Source of the DNA: Muribaculaceae bacterium
GTDB taxonomy: Bacteria; Bacteroidota; Bacteroidia; Bacteroidales; Muribaculaceae
Direction: 5' to 3'
Length of the DNA: 34,588 nt
Assembly (NCBI GenBank): GCA_022509205.1
Contig: JAFLTR010000024.1
Location: 1 to 34,588, forward strand
Program-made: the position numbers and the translations under genes
Shown: piece after piece, positions 16,489 to 25,366 of the stretch
How the letters are laid out: each line of letters starts with the position of its first letter
Position numbering within the stretch: the first letter of the stretch is position 1
Notes under the pieces: generated by a model
The model's database searches: none
Seen by the model: the letters and a program-made list of their open reading frames with translations, nothing else
Told to the model about the DNA's origin: nothing

Positions 16489-16636
16489 ATTTATTATGAC
16501 AATTATATAGAATTAATCTAAAAAGGGAAATCGATCAATTCATCATGTACTGCAAAACTTCGATGATATAAAGATAACGTTTTTTACAAATCAATGTGAA
16601 GTATGATAACGTTGTCTTTAATTTATCGATTATATG

Positions 16637-17500
16637 TTATTTCTTATCTTCTTCAGTTTCTTTAGGCACCAAAGTCGGGGTGAGTGTCATTTTCACTACA
16701 TCCTTCGGTTCCATATTCATTTGTTTAGCCCTTGCACCAAGGAGAGCGTAAGCAGTGGTCATATATTCACCTGTTTCACCGCTCTTGAGCTTTAAGATAG
16801 CATCCGACATCACTTCGGGGAAATTATGTCTGTTACCGATCTTTCCTCTTGAAGAAACGGGCATACTGAGCACATCGCCATTCTCTTTAAGGAGTTTAGC
16901 GTCAAGAGTGATTTCATCTCCTTCTGCAAGAGCTTCACCATCGGTAGTATCGGTTGCTTTTCCATAGAGATCGTCGCTGATTTTGGGGAGGCCGGCAGCT
17001 TCAGCCACAGTTTTGAGACTGGCCTGGCTTGTAGCTTTGTCTTTTTCCTCTTTTGCCTTTTCAATGTTTTGCATCACTTTGCGGAACTCGGATTGAGCCA
17101 AAGTGGTGTTAGGCATTGTGTCGGCCATGACGGCGCTTGAAAGTGAGCCCACATAGGATGTGCGGTTGATCTTTACATCCATTTGCTCTGAGAAACTCAT
17201 CATCTGGGCTGCCATCTGCATGCCGAGCATCACACCTTTGTTATAAGAATCGTCACCCTCTTTGAGAGCGGCAAGACCGGCGCGAACACCATTGATGTAA
17301 GCCTGTTTTTCGCTTGTCTCTTTCATAGTGGTGTCACGGTTGGCTTCTCTAAGATAATCGGCAGCATTCATCTGGCCGAGAAAATACATGAGAGAGTCTG
17401 TTTGGGAGGATGTGGAGGATAAGCCGCTTCCACCTCCATACTGGCAAGACACAGCAAGACATGCTATGGCTGCAACAGGAAGAAATTTTAAAATTTTCAT
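16637..17500 (-). CDS. FKBP-type N-terminal-domain lipoprotein, degenerate isomerase domain
   Basis: This 287-aa lipoprotein has a signal sequence ending in LAVSC (acylated Cys19). The segment from about residue 30 to 150 is helical and resembles the dimerising FKBP_N domain of Mip-like isomerases (YFLGQMNAADYLREAN, KGVMLGMQMAAQM). The C-terminal part (about 195-280) has the strand spacing of an FKBP domain (EGDEITLDAKLLKENGDVLS) but lacks the usual VHYTG and FDSS active-site blocks. It may therefore be a chaperone-like or inactive form. It is the last gene of the minus-strand FKBP cluster, 28 bases after the 56-aa lipoprotein. It probably sits in the periplasm, anchored to a membrane. Activity is uncertain. 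Confidence 0.75.
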   Translation of the reverse strand: MKILKFLPVAAIACLAVSCQYGGGSGLSSTSSQTDSLMYFLGQMNAADYLREANRDTTMKETSEKQAYINGVRAGLAALKEGDDSYNKGVMLGMQMAAQMMSFSEQMDVKINRTSYVGSLSSAVMADTMPNTTLAQSEFRKVMQNIEKAKEEKDKATSQASLKTVAEAAGLPKISDDLYGKATDTTDGEALAEGDEITLDAKLLKENGDVLSMPVSSRGKIGNRHNFPEVMSDAILKLKSGETGEYMTTAYALLGARAKQMNMEPKDVVKMTLTPTLVPKETEEDKK

Positions 17501-17528
17501 TAGTTATTTTGGTTAGATGTTTTTATTA

Positions 17529-17699
17529 TTAGATGGAGTCGGGCAACTCGACAGCCGGCGCGTTGAAAACCACCTCTATAGTGTCACCCGTGGGTTCCAT
17601 ATTTTCAGCAGTTCTTCCTTTGCACGACCAAAATAGCCCTGCAAAGGAAGTTAATACTGAAAACAGTGCAAAATTAATGAATCTTCTTGAATTTCTCAT
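17529..17699 (-). CDS. Small lipoprotein, 56 aa
   Basis: This short gene starts four bases after the stop of the upstream FKBP lipoprotein. The product begins MRNSRRFINFALFSVL and has a hydrophobic stretch ending in a lipobox-like LFWSC (Cys26), followed by about 30 polar residues (TIEVVFNAPAVELPDSI at the end). The tight spacing, the basic N-terminus, the hydrophobic core and the cysteine all support a real lipoprotein; its position between two secreted FKBP-type proteins suggests a periplasmic accessory role. It is below most gene-calling length cut-offs. Without it, the interval of about 200 bases would look like an oddly long gap inside an operon. Confidence 0.65.
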   Translation of the reverse strand: MRNSRRFINFALFSVLTSFAGLFWSCKGRTAENMEPTGDTIEVVFNAPAVELPDSI

Positions 17700-17703
17700 T
17701 CTA

Positions 17704-18315
17704 TCAGTTCACTTGTAGCAGTTGCACCCAGAAAATAAGGTCGGAGTCAGCCGGAATGCCCGGGAGATTTCTTGACCCGTATGCAAGGTTTGAAGGAATA
17801 TAGAATACAGCCACTCCACCTTCCTGCATATACTGGAGCCCTTCGGTCCAACCGGGGATAACCCCTCCCAAAGGAAACGCAATCGATTCACCTCGGTCGA
17901 TTGAACTGTCAAACTGAGTGCCGTCGGTGAGTGTGCCAACATAATGCACTGTCACTGTGTCGGTGGCTTTCGGAGTTTTGCCCGAACCGGGTTGAGCGAT
18001 TACATATTTAAGACCGCTTGAAGTCTGATAATACTTATCTGCAGTGGCCTTATCTCCTTTATTGGCAGCGTTCCGGAAGAAAGCGGCATCATATTTTGTG
18101 CCATTGATGCCATTGACCGGTGTCTCTACTGCCTCTACCATTTCATCGATTTGTTGAAGAGTGTCTACTGCCGTTTCTTTCTCATCCGGAACAAAAACTT
18201 CCCGGGTTGCTTCCTCTTTTAAAGTTTCAGCTTTCTTATTACCACCGCACGATGCCAGAAGGCCACCTGCGAGCAGCATAGAAGAAGCAAGATAAATAAT
18301 CTGATTCTTTTTCAT
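17704..18315 (-). CDS. FKBP-type peptidyl-prolyl isomerase lipoprotein
   Basis: This 203-aa enzyme catalyses cis-trans isomerisation of prolyl bonds in the periplasm. A lipoprotein signal ends in LLASC (Cys23), a linker follows, and an FKBP_C domain occupies about residues 115-203. That domain has VTVHYVGTLTDGTQFDSSID, FPLGGVIPGWTEGLQYM and FYIPSNLAYG, the standard active-site blocks. The FKBP_N dimerisation domain is absent. It is the second gene of the minus-strand cluster, six bases after the cytoplasmic FKBP gene, which points to co-expression. Target proteins are unknown; outer-membrane or secreted protein folding is likely. Confidence 0.9.
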   Translation of the reverse strand: MKKNQIIYLASSMLLAGGLLASCGGNKKAETLKEEATREVFVPDEKETAVDTLQQIDEMVEAVETPVNGINGTKYDAAFFRNAANKGDKATADKYYQTSSGLKYVIAQPGSGKTPKATDTVTVHYVGTLTDGTQFDSSIDRGESIAFPLGGVIPGWTEGLQYMQEGGVAVFYIPSNLAYGSRNLPGIPADSDLIFWVQLLQVN

Positions 18316-18321
18316 TTTGGT

Positions 18322-18927
18322 TTATTTCACTGATATTAATTCAACGTCGAAAATAAGGGTGCTGTGAGGTGGTATTACATTCGGAATACCGTTAGGACCG
18401 TAAGCCAGATCGGAAGGAATAAAGAATGTATATTTCCCTCCTTCTTTCATTAGCTGGAGTCCTTCTGTCCAACCGGGAATCACTCGGTTAAGCGGGAATG
18501 TAGTTGGTTCTCCACGGTTTATAGAGCTGTCAAAGACAGTGCCGTCGATAAGTTTCCCGGTGTAATGCACGGTAACTTCCGAAGTGGCAGTAGGCTGTTT
18601 CCCTTCGCCTTCCTTCTCCACAACATATTGCAGGCCGGAATCAGTGACATGCACTCCAGGGTTCTTCAGGTTTGCCTCAAGGAATTTGTCGCCGGCCTCG
18701 CGGGCGATAGCTTCATTTTTCTTGGCGATAACTTCATTTTTCTTATTGAGTTCCATAAGGAAATCATTGAGCACTTTCTGAGTCTCTTCGGGCGATAGTT
18801 TCGTTTCTTTTCCTTCAAAAGATGCATGCACGGCTTCATCGAAATCCTCTTTATTAAGATCTTTCACACCCATGCCACGGAGCTGCTGGCCTATCACCAT
18901 GCCCCAAGCATAACTTAGTTTATCCAT
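18322..18927 (-). CDS. FKBP-type peptidyl-prolyl isomerase with FKBP_N domain
   Basis: This 201-aa isomerase has an N-terminal helical dimerisation domain (about residues 1-100, MDKLSYAWGMVIGQQLRGMG then a KKNEVIAKKNEAIAREAG helix) and a C-terminal FKBP domain (about 112-201). The latter has VTVHYTGKLIDGTVFDSSIN, RVIPGWTEGLQLM and FFIPSDLAYG. No signal peptide is seen, so it is probably cytoplasmic, or the start is further upstream with no candidate visible. The layout is that of FklB/Mip-type enzymes. It is the first gene of the FKBP cluster, 88 bases after the LptF/LptG-family gene on the same strand. Confidence 0.9.
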   Translation of the reverse strand: MDKLSYAWGMVIGQQLRGMGVKDLNKEDFDEAVHASFEGKETKLSPEETQKVLNDFLMELNKKNEVIAKKNEAIAREAGDKFLEANLKNPGVHVTDSGLQYVVEKEGEGKQPTATSEVTVHYTGKLIDGTVFDSSINRGEPTTFPLNRVIPGWTEGLQLMKEGGKYTFFIPSDLAYGPNGIPNVIPPHSTLIFDVELISVK

Positions 18928-19015
18928 AATTTTTTTGTTTAGTTTTTCTTATCTTATTCAGTGATGGCAAAAACCACACCAACTTACTTTATAACAACTT
19001 TCGGTCGGCAGATGT

Positions 19016-21004
19016 TCATCCCGGCTGCTCCAGTTCCTTCTTGATTTCAGAGGCCATATTGATAGTTTTTTGAAGTGTAGTAATGAGTTCTCTACGCTTC
19101 TTTTTGCTTATAAGGAAGAGAGGATAGCCAAACGGAGCAAACCATTTGAGCGTCTCGGCCAGCCAACGTGGATACCAGGGAGTGAGAATGAAAGTATCGT
19201 AAATCCAAGGGAATTCCGAGAGTTTGTCAACCACATTATTGTTCCGGCAATCCTGAAGATATTCAATGATTGAATCAAGTGATTCGCCGGTGGTCTCTAT
19301 TTCCTTGTCAAGACCTGTAGGCGTCCAGAAGTCGGAATATGTCAATTTCTTCTCCAGGGAGGAGATAAGGGCAGTGCATGCATCGATTAACCGGGAAAGT
19401 CGAGAGATGGCCTGTGGTACGGAAATTTCATTTATGATCACTTCCTTTCGGCCGATGCTTCTTGGCTGACGGATACCGCGGATCTTCCGAAGGAGTTCCT
19501 TATAACTGTCAGGATTAAAGACTGCCGAATCATTCATGGCCTTATATGTAACGTAGACTCCAAGAGGGGCGAGAATGAATGTGGAAAGCCAGATACCTAT
19601 CCAGACTTCCCAACGGCCGTCGCGAGCCATCTTGTAGCCGGTGTTGTCGATGATATAATAAAAGAGGAAAAGCAAGACGGAAATCACGAGTGGCGTACCG
19701 AGTCCTCCTTTACGGATAATGGCTCCAAGGGGCGCTCCGATAAAAAAGAATATCAGACACGCCACCGAGAGAGTGTATTTCTTCAGCAGCTCGATCTTAT
19801 GACGTCTTATGCTCATTTTGTCGTCTGCTACAGTAGCTGACTTGAACTGCACTTCATTGACTCTGCGTCTGGAAATAGAGAGGGCATTGTCGAAAATTTT
19901 GTCGCGCTTGTCGATAGGCACGGAGAGGATGAGCGAGTCTAAATTCAAAGGCAATATCTCCTCCTCAATATTTTCTTCGGCTATGACCTTCCCGGATTTA
20001 TCCATTGTTTCAGAGGCTTTGACAGCAGCTGTTTTCTCACGGCCATCTTTCTCGTTTTCCTTTGAATTAACAAAAATCGGTTTTCCGGTTCTCCTGTCAA
20101 TTAAAAGGGGGAAAGCGCTTTGACGCAAATCGTTGGCATAGATGTTTCCGGTGGAATCTATCCGGTTTGACACAGAGTCAATGGTGTGTTGCAATTCAGT
20201 TACGTTCTTCCCCACATATTGGCTTCGGATCCCCCCTTCATCCATACGGTTAAAATTGGCGTCGAACGGTATAAGAATCTGCTTATCGAGAAAAGTTTCG
20301 CGCCGGAAGGGCACATTCTTGTCCAAAGCTTTCTGCTCCCGGAGGTTCTCAAATTGTTCTCCCGTGAAGAGGTGAAGATAGAGATATCTCATATCACTTG
20401 TGAAAGCCATTCTTCCGGAGTCGGCCAACAGGATTGTTGCGTTGTCACCACCCCGGGTCACGTCGTAGATCATCACGTCATAGAGAATACCTGTGTCGGG
20501 ATTCTTTTTCTGTACGAGGAGATTATAACCCGGTATCTGATCGTAGAACACTCCTTCGGGTATCTCCACCTCCGGAGATTTTTGTCTCATTGAGAAGAGA
20601 AGGGTCCACATTTTGACCTGTGCCGGGGGGAGGGCATAGTTCTGGAAGAAAAAAGCTCCGATTGCCACAAGGGTGATAAGCACAATCAAAGGCCTCATGG
20701 AATGTACAAGAGAAATCCCTGAGGCCTTCATGGCCGTAAGTTCGAATTTTTCCCCGAAGTTGCCGTAGGTCATCAGGCTTGCCAGCAAGATTGCAAGCGG
20801 CAGAGCCATCGGCACCATCGAGACACCTGCATAGAAGAATAGTTCCCCGATCAAGGAGAATGGAAGCCCTTTACCCACCAGGTCATCGATGTGTTTCCAA
20901 AGAAACTGCATCAATACGATAAAGAGCACGATGAAAAAAGTCATCGCGAACAGCGGCAAAAAGCTTTTAAGGATAAACAGATAGAGCTTTTTAACTAAGG
21001 CCAT
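19016..21004 (-). CDS. LptF/LptG (YjgP/YjgQ) family permease
   Basis: This 662-aa inner-membrane protein of the lipopolysaccharide-export permease family belongs to the LptB2FG transporter, which extracts LPS from the inner membrane. N-terminal transmembrane helices lie at about residues 10-33, 50-75 and 100-122 (KLYLFILKSFLPLFAMTFFIV at the start). A periplasmic domain (about 130-410) follows, then further helices (about 415-510, YTLSVACLIFFFIGAPLGAIIRKGG). The GAPLGAIIRKGG block is characteristic of the family. A cytoplasmic tail of about 150 residues makes it longer than the E. coli proteins (about 360 aa), as is usual in Bacteroidetes. It follows the tricorn-like gene by 70 bases. I cannot separate LptF from LptG here, so no symbol is given. 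Confidence 0.9.
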   Translation of the reverse strand: MALVKKLYLFILKSFLPLFAMTFFIVLFIVLMQFLWKHIDDLVGKGLPFSLIGELFFYAGVSMVPMALPLAILLASLMTYGNFGEKFELTAMKASGISLVHSMRPLIVLITLVAIGAFFFQNYALPPAQVKMWTLLFSMRQKSPEVEIPEGVFYDQIPGYNLLVQKKNPDTGILYDVMIYDVTRGGDNATILLADSGRMAFTSDMRYLYLHLFTGEQFENLREQKALDKNVPFRRETFLDKQILIPFDANFNRMDEGGIRSQYVGKNVTELQHTIDSVSNRIDSTGNIYANDLRQSAFPLLIDRRTGKPIFVNSKENEKDGREKTAAVKASETMDKSGKVIAEENIEEEILPLNLDSLILSVPIDKRDKIFDNALSISRRRVNEVQFKSATVADDKMSIRRHKIELLKKYTLSVACLIFFFIGAPLGAIIRKGGLGTPLVISVLLFLFYYIIDNTGYKMARDGRWEVWIGIWLSTFILAPLGVYVTYKAMNDSAVFNPDSYKELLRKIRGIRQPRSIGRKEVIINEISVPQAISRLSRLIDACTALISSLEKKLTYSDFWTPTGLDKEIETTGESLDSIIEYLQDCRNNNVVDKLSEFPWIYDTFILTPWYPRWLAETLKWFAPFGYPLFLISKKKRRELITTLQKTINMASEIKKELEQPG

Positions 21005-21074
21005 CCCTTTTCTTTATCCGGTAACCTGTTGTTATTTATCCGATTTTAAGCGAAAGATTGTCTTCGGCTTGCGC

Positions 21075-24000
21075 TTATCTGGCATCAATCTCCTCCAGAA
21101 GGGTTATAACAGCGGTATGAAGCTGATTGTCTTCACCGTTCATCACCTGTTCCGGGGAGTTGAAGACGAGGATATCCGGCTCAAGCTGCGTGTTTTCGAG
21201 ATAGCTGCCGTCAGGAAGCTTATAGCCTGTCACGGGTATGCCGAAAATCATGGTAGGATCCTGCATCCTTACCCAATTGACCGATGTCATAGTCCCCGGA
21301 ACCGGAGCGCCTACAAGTTTCCCAAGTCCGGTATGTTTATAGACCCATGGAGTGCCGTGTGCGTTGCTGTAACAGGGTTCGGCCTGAACCATGATTGAAG
21401 GTTTGTTCCATCTGCGCGAAGGCATTGTGCCGGCCTCTTCTCCACGGATAAATTGCTTGAAATATTCGTTGCCGCTGAAGAGCACCTCTATATCTTCATG
21501 GAGACGGCCTCCGCCGTTCCATCTGACGTCGATCACGATACCGTCGCGGTCTTTATATTTCCCGAGGATATCGGCATATATCTCGCGGAAACTGTCGTCG
21601 TCCATAGATCGGATGTGCACATAACCTAACCGGCCATTGCTCCATTTGTCTACATCTGCTGCACGATTTTTTATCCAGCGTTGATAGAGAAGTTCCGATT
21701 CTTCACCTTTTGAAATCGGAAGAACCACCTCTTCGATTATCCTGCCGTCAGGTTTTCGAAATTTCACACGGGTTTTCTTCCCTGCCACGTCTGCAAGGGC
21801 TTTGGCATTGCTCGCTGAGGAAGTAAGATCCACATCGTTGATGGCCAAAACCAAGTCTCCGGCTTGTATCTGCGACCATGGTTTATCCATCGGACCCCCT
21901 GTCAATACTTCCTCCACCAGCATTCCGTCGTCGGGTCTTTGCATGTTTATTAGAAGACCCAGCGAGGCTGTACGCGAACCGTTGGGATCTGTCGGCGCAT
22001 AATACCGGCTACCTGTGTGAGAGACGTTTAATTCCCCGAGCAATTCACTCAGCATCTCAGCGAAGTCGTAGTTGTTGGTTATATGGGGGAGGAACTTTCG
22101 ATAATGCTCGGTAAGATTTTCCCAATCCACTCCATGCATGTCGACAGTGTAGAATCTCTCGCGTTCCTGATTCTTGACGAAATCGAACATATATTCGCGT
22201 TCGGCAATCGGATCCAGAAGCATCTTCCCTTCGAAATCCACTTCCGTGAGCTTCTCGCTGGAGGGGTTGAACTTCTTGATGGAGGAGCCGGAAACAAGGA
22301 AAACGTTTTCGCCATCTTTATCAGTTATGAATCGGCTGGGTTTAGCTCCGAGTTTCCTTACTTCTTCCGTTGTGCCGTCGCGAAGATTGATTTTCCAAAG
22401 GTCATAACCTTTATTGAACGAAGCTAAATAATAAAGTGTCTCTCCGTCTGAAGTGACGAAAGCATCGGATATGTCGGCTGAGGCGGGTGTCAGACGGACA
22501 GTTCGGTCTTGAATGTTCTTTCGGTCGATCTTGATGTTTTTATCAACCTTGGAGTCTGCATCGTCATCCTTTTCTTTCCCTTTCTTTTTCTTGTCCTTGT
22601 CATCTTTTTTATCCTCTTTCTTGGAGTTGCTCTTCTCGATTTCCTTTTTGAGCTTATAGTCTTCCTCAGAGAGAGTGAACTTGTCGTAAGCCTCTTCATT
22701 AAGGAAATTGATCATAACATCGTAGAGAGAACCCCAAGAAGCATGATTGCGCATTCCATATCTTTCCGAAGCAAAGATAACGGCTTCGCCATCAAGCACA
22801 AATCGGGGCTGCTCGTCGAAATAACCTGTCTCTGTCAATGGGATCATTTCGCCATCATTGGTGTTTACCAAGAAGATGTCATAATAAGGGTCGTGGTGAT
22901 GGAGCACACCGTATGTTAGAATCCAGTTGCCATCCGGACTCCAGGAATATTCGTAGCCGCCGTCGCGGGTGAGATAAGTATGACCATCAAGAAGTTCCTT
23001 AATATTTCCTGATGCAAGATCTTTCACCATCAGCTTGTTGCGATCCTGAATATAGGCGAGTTTCTTGCCGTCGGGACTGAAGGATGGATATGAGCGTTCG
23101 ATATTGTCATCTCCCGGGAATAGAGCCTCTTCTATCACCACTGTGGAGTTCTCGAAGTTCGGTTCATCGCTCTTGGCTTTTTTTGCTGTATAGATATTCC
23201 AGTGGCCGTCTCTTTCAGAAGTATATAACAGTTTGTCGCCGTCCGGACTCCAGCTTACCTGGAGTTCGGCCTGAGGAGTGTTTGTGATTTGTTTTGTGGT
23301 GGAATAGTCTACGGAAGTGACAAACACCTCTCCTCGGCTAATGAAAGCGACTGACTTGCCGTCGGGCGACACTGCGGCATCATCGACATCCCTTACATTG
23401 ATTTTCCTTACTGAGGGGAAATTGTCGGTGGTCACATCGATGTTCACTTTTTGGGGCGTTTGGCCAGGAGACATAGTATAGATTTCTCCATCGAAGGTGA
23501 ATGCCAGCAAACCATTATCGGCTCCCGAAAGGAATCTAACGGGATGGTCAGTAAAATCAGTGAGTTTTTTCACTTGTGATCCGTCGGTAGCCATCGAATA
23601 GAGATTGAAACTTTGTCCGGGCTCTTCTCTCAGGAAATAGATAGTCTGTCCGTTGGCACTGATCACGGGGTTACGGTCTTCGCCACCTCGTTTGGTTATA
23701 TTTTTGAAAGAATTGTCCGTACGGTTCCATTGCCAGATGTCGCGTGTCACGGAAGATGTGTGGTGCTTTCGCCATTCATCCTCCATCCCTTTCATATCCT
23801 GATAATAGATTATATCGGGATTGTTTTTGGTGAAAGTCGGCATCTGAATGGGTATACCTGCCAATTGTATTGGATTGCCTCCCTGAGTAGAGATTTGATA
23901 AAACTCTGTCATCCGTCCTGTGGGGAACATGATGTTGTTGACATCGTCCTGCAAGGCGGCTGAGAAATAAATGAGAGAACCGTCGGCAGAGAAAGCTTCG

Positions 24001-24344
24001 GGAGTTTCATTAGCAGAATCGAATGTGATCTGCACGGGTGTGCCTCCGGCGGCATCCACAGTGAAAATGTCGAAACTACCCGTTCGATTGCTGCTGAACG
24101 CGATGGATTTGCTGTCGGGACTCCATATCGGATGGTCTTCGTAATAATTGTCTGTATCAGTAAGTTTTACGGCTTTACCTCCTTTGGTCGGCACAGTCCA
24201 GATATCCCCCATATAAGTGAAAGCCAGGGTTTCACCATCGGGACTTATTTTTACGTCGCGCATCCAAAGAGGAGCAGTGGCAAATGAATTCAGGGCTCCA
24301 AGAGAGAGAGCCGCGGCGAAAAGATATTTTTGTTTCATTATCAA
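21075..24344 (-). CDS. Tricorn-like protease (WD40-like propellers, PDZ, S41 peptidase)
   Basis: This 1089-aa exported peptidase has an N-terminal signal peptide (about residues 1-22), then PD40/WD40-like beta-propeller repeats with recurrent SPDGK-type motifs through about residue 560. A very acidic/basic Lys-Asp-rich stretch (about 575-600) leads to a second propeller part. A tricorn C1-like helical domain follows (HYRKFLPHITNNYDFAEMLSE), then a PDZ domain (about 800-870) and an S41 peptidase domain (about 920-1089). The likely catalytic serine is in EPCYSNAHG, and IVIDVRWNGGG is the preceding conserved block. Such enzymes degrade peptides, and Bacteroidetes versions are typically periplasmic. 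A -7 box lies about 23 bases upstream. The Lys/Asp-rich insert is probably a flexible loop. Confidence 0.92.
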   Translation of the reverse strand: MIMKQKYLFAAALSLGALNSFATAPLWMRDVKISPDGETLAFTYMGDIWTVPTKGGKAVKLTDTDNYYEDHPIWSPDSKSIAFSSNRTGSFDIFTVDAAGGTPVQITFDSANETPEAFSADGSLIYFSAALQDDVNNIMFPTGRMTEFYQISTQGGNPIQLAGIPIQMPTFTKNNPDIIYYQDMKGMEDEWRKHHTSSVTRDIWQWNRTDNSFKNITKRGGEDRNPVISANGQTIYFLREEPGQSFNLYSMATDGSQVKKLTDFTDHPVRFLSGADNGLLAFTFDGEIYTMSPGQTPQKVNIDVTTDNFPSVRKINVRDVDDAAVSPDGKSVAFISRGEVFVTSVDYSTTKQITNTPQAELQVSWSPDGDKLLYTSERDGHWNIYTAKKAKSDEPNFENSTVVIEEALFPGDDNIERSYPSFSPDGKKLAYIQDRNKLMVKDLASGNIKELLDGHTYLTRDGGYEYSWSPDGNWILTYGVLHHHDPYYDIFLVNTNDGEMIPLTETGYFDEQPRFVLDGEAVIFASERYGMRNHASWGSLYDVMINFLNEEAYDKFTLSEEDYKLKKEIEKSNSKKEDKKDDKDKKKKGKEKDDDADSKVDKNIKIDRKNIQDRTVRLTPASADISDAFVTSDGETLYYLASFNKGYDLWKINLRDGTTEEVRKLGAKPSRFITDKDGENVFLVSGSSIKKFNPSSEKLTEVDFEGKMLLDPIAEREYMFDFVKNQERERFYTVDMHGVDWENLTEHYRKFLPHITNNYDFAEMLSELLGELNVSHTGSRYYAPTDPNGSRTASLGLLINMQRPDDGMLVEEVLTGGPMDKPWSQIQAGDLVLAINDVDLTSSASNAKALADVAGKKTRVKFRKPDGRIIEEVVLPISKGEESELLYQRWIKNRAADVDKWSNGRLGYVHIRSMDDDSFREIYADILGKYKDRDGIVIDVRWNGGGRLHEDIEVLFSGNEYFKQFIRGEEAGTMPSRRWNKPSIMVQAEPCYSNAHGTPWVYKHTGLGKLVGAPVPGTMTSVNWVRMQDPTMIFGIPVTGYKLPDGSYLENTQLEPDILVFNSPEQVMNGEDNQLHTAVITLLEEIDAR

Positions 24345-24366
24345 GATTAGTTTGCTCGGATTTTTG

Positions 24367-24374
24367 CAAAGTTA
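24367..24374 (-). promoter_or_regulatory. Putative -7 box for the tricorn-like protease gene
   Basis: CAAAGTTA reads TAACTTTG on the minus strand, matching TAnnTTTG exactly, 23 bases before the start codon. No clear -33 element is seen at the expected spacing; a second CAAAG lies only 12 bases away. Confidence 0.5.
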
Positions 24375-24460
24375 CATATTTTTGGTCAAAGTTGCCTTAG
24401 ACCCTCATCCTCCGTTTTGCTACAAAAGAAATAACAGACCATTGCCATAATATCAAGGCC

Positions 24461-25366
24461 TTAAAAGTCATATAGGAGCCGGTAGGCAACTTCGGAGTCG
24501 ACTACACCGGCCGAATCGGCTTTTTCATACCAGTAATGGGGGTCGTGGATCATTGTTACGGATTCTGCGTGAAGTGTTGAATCTACAGATTGTGATTGAA
24601 TAGCATCCGGAAAGATTTCCAACAGTTCGGCCAGGATGAATTGAGCTGAAGGATTTCCTCCCTCTGCGGCCTTTAGGAAATAATCGATAGATTTATTATG
24701 GTCGTATGTTGTCCCTCTTCCTTTTGAATAAGCGTCCCCTAGCAAAGCCAAAGCTTTCGGATCGCCTTTTTTTGAGGCAATCTCAATAAGTTTAAATCCT
24801 AAAATCGGAGCATTACCGACGTAATATTTCCCTCCGAGAGAGAGGGCTGAGTCAGAGGGTAAGTTCTGCCATTCATCTTTCAAGATGGTGGCCAGATGGA
24901 TCTGAGCATCTCTCACACCGGCCTCCGATGCTATTGTGAGCCATTTTATAGCCTCTTCCCTGTCGTGGGGGATTTCGGAACTTTCTGACAACAGATAACC
25001 CAAATTTGCCGCTGCCGTAATGTTGCCTAAGTCAGCCGCCTTACGGATCCAGAAAAGTGCGGAATCAATATCCTTTGATACTCCGTCGCCATTGAAATAA
25101 CGGAAGCCTATGAAATTCATTGCCGGAGGATAACCCTTCCTTGCCGATTCCAGATATAAGGCTGTACTGATGGTGGAATCCTGAGGAATTGTATCAAAAC
25201 CGTAGTCGTGGAGTTTGGCAAGTTCATAAATAGATTTGGCATCCCCCTCCGAGGCTTTCCGGGCAAGTTCACTGACAGCCTCATGGTATTCCGATAAATT
25301 CCCTTCGGCGCAGATTACCGACACCGCCAGACTGAATAGAAATAGTATTGGAAGAGTTCTTTTCAT
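24461..25366 (-). CDS. Sel1-repeat (tetratricopeptide-like) exported protein
   Basis: This 301-aa protein has a signal peptide (about residues 1-20, LPILFLFSLAVSVICAEG). It is followed by Sel1-like repeats of about 36 residues, each with the pattern A..LG..Y..G.G...D...A..WI.KAA..G. Clear copies start near residues 40, 75, 115 and 205 (ALALLGDAYSKGRGTTYD). Sel1 repeats form a solenoid for protein-protein contacts. The start codon overlaps the stop of the porX-like gene by four bases (ATGA), so translation is probably coupled. It may be an envelope partner in a PorX-linked pathway (inference). No catalytic motif is present. Confidence 0.88.
   Translation of the reverse strand: MKRTLPILFLFSLAVSVICAEGNLSEYHEAVSELARKASEGDAKSIYELAKLHDYGFDTIPQDSTISTALYLESARKGYPPAMNFIGFRYFNGDGVSKDIDSALFWIRKAADLGNITAAANLGYLLSESSEIPHDREEAIKWLTIASEAGVRDAQIHLATILKDEWQNLPSDSALSLGGKYYVGNAPILGFKLIEIASKKGDPKALALLGDAYSKGRGTTYDHNKSIDYFLKAAEGGNPSAQFILAELLEIFPDAIQSQSVDSTLHAESVTMIHDPHYWYEKADSAGVVDSEVAYRLLYDF

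Noticed and set aside
17669..17676. CAAAATTA as a minus-strand promoter for the FKBP-N-like lipoprotein
   Set aside because: It falls inside the coding part of the 56-aa lipoprotein within a tight operon, so chance occurrence is more likely.
22509..22919. Plus-strand frame rich in Phe/Leu/Val opposite the tricorn-like gene
   Set aside because: It is the reverse complement of the Lys/Asp-rich insert, which produces a false hydrophobic protein.
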